Positions 33,160-39,905 of a stretch of DNA of 53,278 nucleotides are shown piece by piece. Each line of letters starts with the position of its first letter. The stretch's first letter is position 1. The notes beneath the pieces are model-generated. The model had not been told where the DNA came from. It was given only the letters and a program-made list of their open reading frames with translations, and did not search any database. Location of the stretch: NCBI GenBank assembly GCA_022784505.1, contig JALFUQ010000067.1, positions 1 to 53,278 on the forward strand, in the 5' to 3' direction. The DNA is from Bacillota bacterium (GTDB lineage Bacteria > Bacillota > Clostridia > Oscillospirales > Oscillospiraceae). The position numbers and the translations under genes are program-made.

Positions 33160-34306
33160 TGCTTTTTCCCTCTTCCAAATAAATTTTCTCTGCCTGAGCG
33201 TTATAAAGCGCCGCCTTCGCCTCCTCGACCTGATCCTGGAGGTTGATCGCCTCCCATTCAAGCTCGCAGGAGCAGGCATAGCCGTGCATGCACAGCCACA
33301 TATCGCATATGCGCAGCATCACCGGCTCGAGTGTGCGGCGTATCGCGTTTAGCTCGCTCGTCATGAGGTCTGCCTGCTGTGCCGACATTCGTTCGGTCGT
33401 TGACCAGTTAAGGCCGAGCAGAAACGGGGGTATACCCGTCCTTGCGATGAGCTGTTCGAGTATCTGACGCACGGGCACCTCGCTGTCGAGTATCTGGTTA
33501 TCCGCACCGATGACCTTAACCTCAACATCGCCGACGGCGACGAAGTCGCGCACCGCACCACTTTTGCTGCTTTGCATCGCAGCAGACCACTGCTGGGCTA
33601 TCTGCTCAGCTCTGTCCTGCGCGACGGCTCTGTCGATGATATCGCCCTGGGGCTTGTACACAACGGCAAAGCGGACATTGCCCGCCCGCTCCCAATTGAT
33701 GCCGAGGGACTGATATATCTTCAGCAGGATGCCGCACAGGAAGGGCATACTGCGCAGCATCGAAACGCCGTAGGGCGAATCGGCCTCGGGGTTAAAGGGA
33801 GTGAACAGCAAGAGATTTTGATACGGCATTGGTACGGTGTCGCCGTGTTCGCCCGCACAGCATAGTTCAAAATCAAGAGGGGTATCGCCCTCACGAATGA
33901 GCACATCGGCGACATTGCCGCATATGACTGCCGCTATCTCGCGGTCGCCTCGGGTGACTATCTCGCCCACGGCTCTGCCGCAGGTTATCATCGAGTCGAG
34001 ATACTGCGCAAGGAACGCCCCGAGACCGCGCTGACCGCGCCCGACATCGACCGTGCGGATAAACTCGTTGAGCTCTGTCTGCGCCTTTTTGTCCGAGCAT
34101 CTGGCCTCGAAGCCGCCGGTCAAGCGGATGATCTTCATGATCGCCGCATCGATGACTGGCACGGCCTCTCTTATCGAGCGGTAGAGTTTCGTCTCTGCGC
34201 TGCCCAGCGGCACATAGCCGTCAAGCAGCCTGAACGGGTGCGTGTCGCAGCTTCTCAGCTGCACTGACGGAGCCGGTCTTTTTTGTTTTCCTGTGAAAAG
34301 TTTCAT
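33146..34306 (-). CDS. phage portal protein
   Basis: A 386-aa protein starting MKLFTGKQKRPAPSVQL. The pattern is of DUF1073/SPP1-like short portals: AVPVIDAAIMKIIRLTGG, a long central barrel, FTPFNPEADSPYGVSMLRS, then LIARTGIPPFLLGLNWSTTE before the C-terminal helices. ATG 34306 has GGAGG 5 nt upstream and overlaps nothing; the frame to 34330 lacks a site. It starts 9 nt after the terminase stop. Confidence 0.88.
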   Translation of the reverse strand: MKLFTGKQKRPAPSVQLRSCDTHPFRLLDGYVPLGSAETKLYRSIREAVPVIDAAIMKIIRLTGGFEARCSDKKAQTELNEFIRTVDVGRGQRGLGAFLAQYLDSMITCGRAVGEIVTRGDREIAAVICGNVADVLIREGDTPLDFELCCAGEHGDTVPMPYQNLLLFTPFNPEADSPYGVSMLRSMPFLCGILLKIYQSLGINWERAGNVRFAVVYKPQGDIIDRAVAQDRAEQIAQQWSAAMQSSKSGAVRDFVAVGDVEVKVIGADNQILDSEVPVRQILEQLIARTGIPPFLLGLNWSTTERMSAQQADLMTSELNAIRRTLEPVMLRICDMWLCMHGYACSCELEWEAINLQDQVEEAKAALYNAQAEKIYLEEGKSNEDH

Positions 34307-34314
34307 GCTTCCTC

Positions 34315-35553
34315 CTATCTTTCTACCCACACAGCCCCGACGGGCTCGTGGGTTTTGGATATGCCGACCGCAAAGTAACGAATATCGTCCATTGCATGGT
34401 CAAACTGCTTGAGCGGTGCGTCCTTGCCTGCCTTTTCGTCCCAGCGGTACTGGTAGAACTCACGAAGCGCGTCGTCGCAGCCGCGGCAAATTTTGATCTT
34501 GCCGCTTTTTAAAAGGCTCGCCGTGAGCCTTATGCCGGACACGACATCGTTGTCGGCCTTCTCGACCTTGAAGCCGCTACGGGTCAGCGCCTCTATGAAG
34601 CTTGCAGCCGAGGGGTCGACGATGACGCGGGACGGGTTTATATCGCCGCACAGCGTCTTTAGATCCTCGACATACTCGCTGTCGGTCTTCTGCACCCCGA
34701 CCTTGCGTGAGTCGTAGTAATACTCACGCAGCCTGTACCACTCGTCGCCGCTCCTGCCCCACAGCCCGAAGGAGCTCGGGTTTTTCGTACCGTAGTCGCA
34801 GGAGACGATATGCTCGGTGCACCTTTCCGGTGCCTCACACAGCATGCTCCCGTCGAAAAAGTCGTACACCCTGCCCGCCGGTATCACCCACTGGCCGAGG
34901 ATGAACCTGCGGTAAAAATCTCCACTGTACATCCGCTTATAGCGGGCGATGATGCTGCGGGACAGTGCCGGATTATCCTCGAGCGAAAAGTGGATATACA
35001 GCGCCTTGCGCTCATGAGCCTTCACTATCCACTCACGGTAGAACCAGTGATGCGGGCTGTCGGGATTGCAGTTGAACCAGATCTTGCTGCCGGTAACGGA
35101 GCAGCGTGCGCAGGCCTGCTCGACAAAGGAGCGCGGCATCAAAACAACCTCGTCCATGAGTATGCCGGCAAGCGTCACGCCCTGGATGAGCGACTGCGAG
35201 CCCTCGTCCTTTCCGCCGAAAAGATAAAAGCTGTTCGTCCTGCCCATGTAGGATATCTCAACAAGCCCGCGTGAGACCTTGTCGCTCACGCAAAAGCCGA
35301 TATCCCGCAGCACCGGCAGCAGCGGCTCAAGCAGATTGCGGCGTATGCTGGTCTTTGCCTTGCCGCAGATGCCGAAGCGTTCGCCGGAAAAGCGGCGCAT
35401 CGCCCAGCACACGAACGAGATGCCCATGCACATGGTCTTGCCGCTTCGCACCGCCCCGTCGCAGATGACGGCATCGAAGTCGCGATACGGCGAACTGTCG
35501 CTCCACCACGAAAGCGCCCTGAGCTGAGTTTCGGAGAAGCTTTTAAACTTCAT
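34315..35553 (-). CDS. phage terminase large subunit
   Basis: A 412-aa DNA-packaging motor. ATPase: Walker A GAVRSGKT (residues 33-40), Walker B ILMDEV (Asp134, Glu135), coupling motif WFNCNPDSPHHW. RNase H-fold nuclease: SCDYGTKNPS (Asp253), VIVDPSAAS (Asp313) and DHAMDDIRYF (Asp389/390). All expected catalytic acids are present, so packaging and cutting could still work. It overlaps the small terminase gene by 11 nt. Confidence 0.93.
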   Translation of the reverse strand: MKFKSFSETQLRALSWWSDSSPYRDFDAVICDGAVRSGKTMCMGISFVCWAMRRFSGERFGICGKAKTSIRRNLLEPLLPVLRDIGFCVSDKVSRGLVEISYMGRTNSFYLFGGKDEGSQSLIQGVTLAGILMDEVVLMPRSFVEQACARCSVTGSKIWFNCNPDSPHHWFYREWIVKAHERKALYIHFSLEDNPALSRSIIARYKRMYSGDFYRRFILGQWVIPAGRVYDFFDGSMLCEAPERCTEHIVSCDYGTKNPSSFGLWGRSGDEWYRLREYYYDSRKVGVQKTDSEYVEDLKTLCGDINPSRVIVDPSAASFIEALTRSGFKVEKADNDVVSGIRLTASLLKSGKIKICRGCDDALREFYQYRWDEKAGKDAPLKQFDHAMDDIRYFAVGISKTHEPVGAVWVER

Positions 35554-35866
35554 GTGCTTCCCCGCCCAGCCTGTCGGCCGCCTTGTCTATGGCTGCGTAA
35601 AAGCTCGATGCCGCAGAAGCCTCGTCGCTCTCGGCACGCCTGAGCTCGTTGAGCTCACGGATGACCTCGAGCTTGTCCAGAAGCTTTATCTCGACCGCAC
35701 CGTTTGCGCTGCGCTTCATCTCGGTCAAAAGCGAAAGATCCAGATCGTCAAGCAGTGACAGATCCTCTTCGTCGAGGAACAGGAGCTTGACGGCATCGTT
35801 GGGCGAGGACACCGCAAGCTTTTCAAGAAGTGCGTCCGGTGATCCGGACTTTGCTTTTTTCTTCAT
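35543..35866 (-). CDS. truncated small terminase-like protein
   Basis: A 107-aa acidic protein (MKKKAKSGSPDALLEKLAVSS). The C-terminal stretch GAVEIKLLDKLEVIRELNEL resembles the end of terminase small subunits that contacts TerL; the N-terminal helix-turn-helix that recognises packaging sites is absent. ATG 35866 has GAGGTGAT upstream; the GTG at 35875 does not. First gene of the cluster. Confidence 0.6.
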   Translation of the reverse strand: MKKKAKSGSPDALLEKLAVSSPNDAVKLLFLDEEDLSLLDDLDLSLLTEMKRSANGAVEIKLLDKLEVIRELNELRRAESDEASAASSFYAAIDKAADRLGGEAHEV

Positions 35867-35905
35867 TCCTATCACCTCTCACCCATAGGCTGCATTAGGG
35901 CGAAA

Positions 35906-35925
35906 GTTGTACGTTTGCGTACAAC
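35906..35925. promoter_or_regulatory. perfect 8+8 bp palindrome upstream of the phage-like cluster, candidate operator
   Basis: GTTGTACG-TTTG-CGTACAAC, 40 nt upstream of the first start codon. The TTGTAC/GTACAA half sites resemble GntR- or LacI-type operators. Regulator unknown; no repressor gene is nearby. Confidence 0.55.
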
Positions 35926-35931
35926 AAAAAA

Positions 35932-35966
35932 TTCATCCGAGCGAATTTTTTTCGATTTCGGATGAA
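35932..35966 (-). terminator. terminator-like hairpin in the leader of the phage-like cluster
   Basis: Arms TTCATCCGA and TCGGATGAA (9 bp) with a 17-nt AT-rich loop; on the minus strand six T follow directly. It would attenuate transcription arriving from upstream (6S direction) before the cluster. Confidence 0.55.
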
Positions 35967-36016
35967 CTGTTGTATAATATGAAATTTATGGCTGCAAAAA
36001 TCAAGTTGCTTCCTAA

Positions 36017-36176
36017 GCAGCGCACTGCGGCAGCGTTGTGATGGGATTTGTGAGATAGATTTGTGTCAGGCAAAGTGAAAAGCGCAGGGAATACTTTGTG
36101 TATTGGCGAGCATTTTCACTAAGCATGGCGCAAATATAGCCGCAAAGACCGCACATAAGCTGCCGCAGTACGCTGC
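36017..36176 (+). repeat. structured intergenic element, copy 2
   Basis: The 17-nt outer arms 36017-36033 and 36160-36176 pair with a single mismatch (GCAGCG.ACTGCGGCAG). Inside, TTTGTGTCA (36060-36068) pairs with TGGCGCAAA (36126-36134) through Watson-Crick and G-U pairs, then AGTGAAAA (36074-36081) pairs with TTTTCACT, and the core GCGCAGGGAATACTTT to GTATTGGCGAG matches copy 1 at 21160-21190. No gene is supported between 35867 and 36180. Confidence 0.7.
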
Positions 36177-36180
36177 AAAT

Positions 36181-36414
36181 AAAAACGCCCCCGACAGCGT
36201 GTGCTGTCGGGGGCTGTCCCGCTTTTGCCGTTGGGCCCAATGGTAACCTGCACAAATAAGCAGGTGGGTCGCCTAAGTTCTGTTTCGCTGCTTCCAACTT
36301 CCGGCACAGGGCCGGGAGGCCTGCAATCCGCAGATTCAAATCGGCATCCCTTATTAGAGATGTGGGTTTATTGGGCCAATGTCAATAATAACACCGCGCA
36401 CAAAGCAGGAGTAG
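36181..36414 (-). ncRNA. ssrS: 6S RNA
   Basis: Sequesters sigma-A RNA polymerase by mimicking an open promoter. On the minus strand the 5' TCCTGCTTT pairs with 3' AAAGCGGGA and TTGGCCCAAT with ATTGGGCCCAA to give the closing stem. A large central bubble follows with a small hairpin (CATCTC/GGGATG) on one side and CCTGC/GCAGG on the other, and an apical stem tipped by CCGG/CCGG. It ends in a 12-bp GC-rich terminator (36187-36214) with five T. A TATAAT box lies at 36426-36421. Start is estimated within a few nt. Identification is by architecture, not alignment. Confidence 0.78.
36187..36214 (-). terminator. terminator of the 6S RNA
   Basis: Twelve-bp stem GCCCCCGACAGC with 4-nt loop, then C/G and five T on the minus strand. 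Confidence 0.92.
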
Positions 36415-36420
36415 TTTACT

Positions 36421-36426
36421 ATTATA
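36421..36426 (-). promoter_or_regulatory. -10 box of the 6S RNA promoter
   Basis: TATAAT on the minus strand just after the DUF1292 stop; no good -35 is visible (CAAGCT at 17-nt spacing). Confidence 0.5.
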
Positions 36427-36450
36427 ATAGGTATTGCCCGAGGAGCTTGA

Positions 36451-36738
36451 TTATTCCTCGTCGTCGGCCTCGGCCTCGAAAATGGTGAGGAACATCTGAT
36501 GCACCTGCTCGAGCTTTTCGTCGTCGTCAATGGACTCATAAAGCTCATCGCCGTTTTCGTCAGTGATGATATTCAGAAGGATAAGGCCGTAGTCGGGGTC
36601 ATCCTCGTCCATATCGGTGGGCAGGAAGGCTGCATAGCTTTCGCCGTTATAATCAATGGTGTCGAGCAGCTCAAGCTCAAACTCGTTGCCCTCGTCATCT
36701 ATAATGGTAACAAAATCATTGCCGTAATCTTCTTTCAT
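36451..36738 (-). CDS. DUF1292 family protein (YrzB-like)
   Basis: A 95-aa very acidic protein: VTIIDDEGNEFELELLDTID, YAAFLPTDMDEDDPDYGLIL and the C-terminal LEQVHQMFLTIFEAEADDEE. This matches DUF1292, whose function is unknown and which in many Firmicutes lies near ruvX/alaS. AAGGAGGATC precedes the ATG. Here it is a stand-alone gene next to 6S RNA. Confidence 0.92.
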   Translation of the reverse strand: MKEDYGNDFVTIIDDEGNEFELELLDTIDYNGESYAAFLPTDMDEDDPDYGLILLNIITDENGDELYESIDDDEKLEQVHQMFLTIFEAEADDEE

Positions 36739-36770
36739 AAGAACGATCCTCCTTGTATTGGTTCATGATC

Positions 36771-36799
36771 ATTCTAACCCATATCGGACTATAAATCAA
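36771..36799 (-). promoter_or_regulatory. promoter of the DUF1292 gene
   Basis: Minus strand TTGATT, 17-nt spacer, TAGAAT. Confidence 0.7.
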
Positions 36800-36802
36800 G
36801 CA

Positions 36803-37144
36803 TTACGAACTAAAATCCTCAAGCAGCGATAGCAGCTCGTTTTTGTTCTCGGCAGGTATGCCCTGCTGCAAAAGACCGCGGTCTACGGTATTCAGTGTCT
36901 CGGTCTCGATATCGGTCACCTTGATAGGCGTTTTGGAATCTGCGCCCTTAAACACGGCGACATAGCCCGAGCAGTCGCGAAGATAGTATTCGGCGTTTTT
37001 ATCATCCACCGACGCATTGCTCACAGCTGCCGGCGGGGTGCTCACCGCGTCGGGCGCTGCGATGGTTTTGACTGCGCCGACCGTCATTGCGACTGCGGTC
37101 GCGCAAAGCACGCAGAGCACGGCGATTTTTATTTTAAATTTCAC
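36803..37144 (-). CDS. secreted BofC C-terminal domain protein
   Basis: A 113-aa protein with an N-terminal signal/anchor (KIKIAVLCVLCATAVAMTVGA), an Ala/Pro-rich linker, and a BofC C-terminal-like domain: YYLRDCSGYVAVFKGADSKT, then PIKVTDIETETL, and RGLLQQGIPAENKNELLSLL to the end LEDFSS. BofC proteins act between forespore membranes and moderate SpoIVB signalling in Bacillus; short versions are widespread in Clostridia, also in species not known to sporulate. GTG start at 37144 with AAGGAGCTGAT upstream. Confidence 0.85.
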   Translation of the reverse strand: MKFKIKIAVLCVLCATAVAMTVGAVKTIAAPDAVSTPPAAVSNASVDDKNAEYYLRDCSGYVAVFKGADSKTPIKVTDIETETLNTVDRGLLQQGIPAENKNELLSLLEDFSS

Positions 37145-37233
37145 TTTCTATCAGCTCCTTTGGGCATTATTATTCCCTTGTACGCAAAATTTTAGTATAC
37201 CGCAGAAAAAATTCACAAAATATATACTCTAGC

Positions 37234-37261
37234 TTGACATAATGTGTTATAATCATATACT
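37234..37261 (+). promoter_or_regulatory. promoter of the PBP1A gene
   Basis: TTGACA, 16-nt spacer, TATACT, about 73 nt before the ATG. Confidence 0.7.
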
Positions 37262-37334
37262 GATACTTTATCGTATTCTGCACTGTATTTTTTGATACAT
37301 CACACATCGCAAATCAAGGAGGTGTGGCCGCTAA

Positions 37335-39467
37335 ATGGAAAACACAAAGCCCCGCAAGCGCAGTAATGCATGGCCTGTGATCGGAACTATACTGCTTATA
37401 GGTATCCTGACCGCTCTGTTGTTCCTTTGCATCTTTGCATTCTACATCAAGACCTGCATTATTCCTGCGACGAAGCTTGACCTTAGCGATTACGCACTTA
37501 ATCAGACGAGCACAATTTATTATGAAGACTCGAAAGGAAACTGGAAGGAGCTCACGACCCTGCACGGGCTTGAGAACCGCATCTGGGTCGATTACGACCG
37601 GATCCCCCAGTACATGGAGAAGGCTCTGATTTCCATTGAGGATAAACGCTTCTACCGCCACAACGGCGTTGACTGGTACCGCACGGCCGGTGCGTTCGTC
37701 AACATGTTTGTAGGCATGAAGAACACCTTCGGCGGCTCGACGATAACTCAGCAGCTTATAAAGAACCTCACTCAGCAGGACGATATCACCGTCCAGCGCA
37801 AGCTGCTTGAGATATTCCAGGCGCTCGAGTTTGAGAAGGATCACGATAAGAAAGAGATTATCGAGTGGTACTTAAACGCCGTCTACTTCGGCGAAGGCTG
37901 CTACGGTGTTCAGACCGCGGCCCAGACCTACTTCGGCAAGGATGTCTCCGAGCTTTCGCTTGCAGAGTGTGCCGCCATCGTCGGCATAACGAACCTGCCG
38001 ACATATTATGACCCGTTCTACAGTGTCGAGAACAACAAGGCACGTCAGGAAAATGTTCTCCAGTGCATGTACGATCAGGGCTACATCTCCAAGAAGGAGT
38101 ATGAGGAAGCTGTTGCCGAGGAGCTGGACTTTGTCCGCGGCGAGAACGGTCCCTCCACCTCCAATGTCCGCAGCTACTACACCGAGACGGTCATCGACGA
38201 TGTCATCCGCGACCTTGCCGCCGAAAAGGGCATCTCCGAGAAGGCGGCTGAAAGGCTTGTCTACAATGCAGGCTATGAGATCTACTGTTGCCTTGACAGG
38301 AGCATTCAGGAAAAGGTCGATAAGGTCTATGAAAACCTCGACGCTCTGCCCCAGTCCTACGACAGCACCGAATCGCAGCTTCAAAGCGGCATCGTAATAA
38401 TGGATCAGTACACCGGCGAGATAGTTGCGCTGTCCGGCGGCACAGGCAAAAAGACCATCAACTTCGGTCTTAACCGTGCTACCGACACCACAAGACCGCC
38501 CGGATCTTCCATCAAGCCCATCGCGGTCTACGGTCCCGCCGTGGAATACGGGCTCATCTCCCCGTCGACGCTCGTTCTTGACGCGGACGGCTCGCACATA
38601 AAGCTCAAGGGCGTGAGCGGCGACTGGTTCCCGAAAAACTCGCCCAATCAGTACGACGGCATCATGACCATCAAGGACGCTCTGCGCGACTCGAAAAACA
38701 CCGTTTCCGTTCAGATAATGGATAAGCTCACCCCTGCGGCATCGCTTGATTTTCTCAGAAACCGCCTCGGTGTCACGAGCCTTATCGACGAGGACGCAGA
38801 CTACGCAGCTCTCGCCCTCGGCCAGCCGCACTACGGCATTACCGTAAGAGAGATGGCTCAGGCATACTGTGCCCTTGCAAACGACGGTACATTCACAAAG
38901 TCCCGCACCTACACCGTGGTCAAGGATCGCTCGGGCAACGTGGTGCTGGATAATCAGCCCGTAACGCAGACGGCCTTCTCCACGGAGACCGCCCGCACCA
39001 TGACCTACATGCTCAACTACGCCGCCACCTACGGCACCGGCCGTGAGTCGAGGCTGAGCAACATGCCCGTCGCCGGTAAGACCGGCACGACCTCCGATAA
39101 CAAGGACCGCTGGTTCTGCGGCTACACGCCGTACTACACCTGCGCAGTCTGGACCGGCTACGACACGCCCGAGAAGATGCACTTCTACGGCAACCCCGCA
39201 ACGCAGATCTGGCAGAAGATCATGGAGGATATCCACACAGATCTCAAGTACAAGGACTTCAAGGTGTCCTACGGCGGCGCTGCGACCGGCATCTTCGGCT
39301 CTCGCGAAGAACTCGAGGATCAGAAACTGACCGAGAATGAGCGTCAGAAGAAGGCCGAGGAGGAAGCCAAAAAGGCTGAGGAAGAGGCAAAGAAGAACGA
39401 GGAGGCGGGTAAGAACGACCAGAGTCCCGAATCCCCCACCTTCACCACCTCGCCCGAAGCGGCATAA
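37335..39467 (+). CDS. class A penicillin-binding protein (PBP1A-type), bifunctional
   Basis: A 710-aa peptidoglycan polymerase and cross-linker. Cytosolic basic tail, one membrane anchor (about residues 14-38), GT51 glycosyltransferase with EDKRFYRHNGVD (near 97) and GGSTITQQLIKNL (near 133), then the transpeptidase with SSIKP (catalytic Ser near 391), SKN (near 455) and KTGTT (near 581). The C-terminus is a Glu/Lys/Ala-rich repeat (KKAEEEAKKAEEEAKK) and a Pro/Thr tail. GGAGGTG lies 12 nt upstream of the ATG. The long antisense frame here is an artefact. Confidence 0.95.
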   Translation: MENTKPRKRSNAWPVIGTILLIGILTALLFLCIFAFYIKTCIIPATKLDLSDYALNQTSTIYYEDSKGNWKELTTLHGLENRIWVDYDRIPQYMEKALISIEDKRFYRHNGVDWYRTAGAFVNMFVGMKNTFGGSTITQQLIKNLTQQDDITVQRKLLEIFQALEFEKDHDKKEIIEWYLNAVYFGEGCYGVQTAAQTYFGKDVSELSLAECAAIVGITNLPTYYDPFYSVENNKARQENVLQCMYDQGYISKKEYEEAVAEELDFVRGENGPSTSNVRSYYTETVIDDVIRDLAAEKGISEKAAERLVYNAGYEIYCCLDRSIQEKVDKVYENLDALPQSYDSTESQLQSGIVIMDQYTGEIVALSGGTGKKTINFGLNRATDTTRPPGSSIKPIAVYGPAVEYGLISPSTLVLDADGSHIKLKGVSGDWFPKNSPNQYDGIMTIKDALRDSKNTVSVQIMDKLTPAASLDFLRNRLGVTSLIDEDADYAALALGQPHYGITVREMAQAYCALANDGTFTKSRTYTVVKDRSGNVVLDNQPVTQTAFSTETARTMTYMLNYAATYGTGRESRLSNMPVAGKTGTTSDNKDRWFCGYTPYYTCAVWTGYDTPEKMHFYGNPATQIWQKIMEDIHTDLKYKDFKVSYGGAATGIFGSREELEDQKLTENERQKKAEEEAKKAEEEAKKNEEAGKNDQSPESPTFTTSPEAA

Positions 39468-39497
39468 GCAGGCATCACTTAAACAGGAGGAATTATT

Positions 39498-39779
39498 ATG
39501 GCAAACAAACCGTTGGAATATAAGGGCCATCCCATTCAGCGCGCCGGCAACATCGTGTATTACGGCAGTATGAGCGATAAGTATATAATCATGCTTCAAA
39601 TAATGGAGACCAAGAAGGTCAAGGATCTTGATGTGGCGACCAAGGTGTCGCTCCAGCTCCAGCTTACAGACCCCTCCATCAAGTCGAGAGACCGTGTCGT
39701 CAAGAAAAGCGAGAAGGACGGCTTTTGGGCGGCAATGGATGTTGCAAGTGTGTGGCTTGAAAGAGCTCTCAACTCTTAA
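39498..39779 (+). CDS. small conserved hypothetical protein
   Basis: A 93-aa soluble protein, MANKPLEYKGHPIQRAGNIVYYG, with the segment SDKYIIMLQIMETKKVKDLDVATKVSL broken here for display limits at YIIMLQIM. No signal, membrane span or known motif. AGGAGGA lies 8 nt upstream; it is 30 nt after the PBP stop and ends at a strong terminator, so it is probably co-transcribed with the PBP gene. Function unknown. Confidence 0.83.
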   Translation: MANKPLEYKGHPIQRAGNIVYYGSMSDKYIIMLQIMETKKVKDLDVATKVSLQLQLTDPSIKSRDRVVKKSEKDGFWAAMDVASVWLERALNS

Positions 39780-39786
39780 TAGACCT

Positions 39787-39817
39787 AAAGGAGAAGGTGC
39801 TGCCTTCTCCTTTTTTT
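39787..39817 (+). terminator. terminator after the PBP1A unit
   Basis: Eleven-bp stem AAAGGAGAAGG, 5-nt loop, run of seven T. Confidence 0.94.
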
Positions 39818-39865
39818 AATAATTTCCGCACTGTTGCGTAATCCTATACAAATAGTATTGGCTTA

Positions 39866-39874
39866 TGATATAAT
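39866..39874 (+). promoter_or_regulatory. extended -10 promoter of the decarboxylase operon
   Basis: TGATATAAT (TGN-TATAAT) about 32 nt before the oadA ATG. No good -35 is present, as expected for an extended -10. Confidence 0.6.
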
Positions 39875-39905
39875 GTACCCAAGCAATTAACCGGGGAGGA
39901 AGATT

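Larger units (their letters stand above)
27291..35866 (-). mobile_element. compact phage-derived head/tail-tip cluster, possibly domesticated or GTA-like
   Basis: Fourteen minus-strand genes in tailed-phage order: small terminase, large terminase, portal, protease, decoration, capsid, two connectors, tail completion, tail tube, 52-aa protein, LysM protein, hub, spike. Every gene is intact, most junctions overlap or are shorter than 20 nt, and base and codon use resemble the flanks. There is no integrase, repressor, replication, tape measure, sheath, fibre or lysis gene and no attachment repeat. Flanks are a DUF3137 operon and 6S RNA. A maintained particle or a stripped prophage are the two readings. 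Confidence 0.85.

Noticed and set aside
36013..36339. 108-aa minus-strand frame
   Set aside because: It overlaps the 6S RNA, its terminator and the folded element.
37872..39599. 575-aa frame antisense to the PBP1A gene
   Set aside because: It is a shadow of a GC-rich coding frame; the sense product has all PBP motifs and the antisense product has none and no ribosome site.
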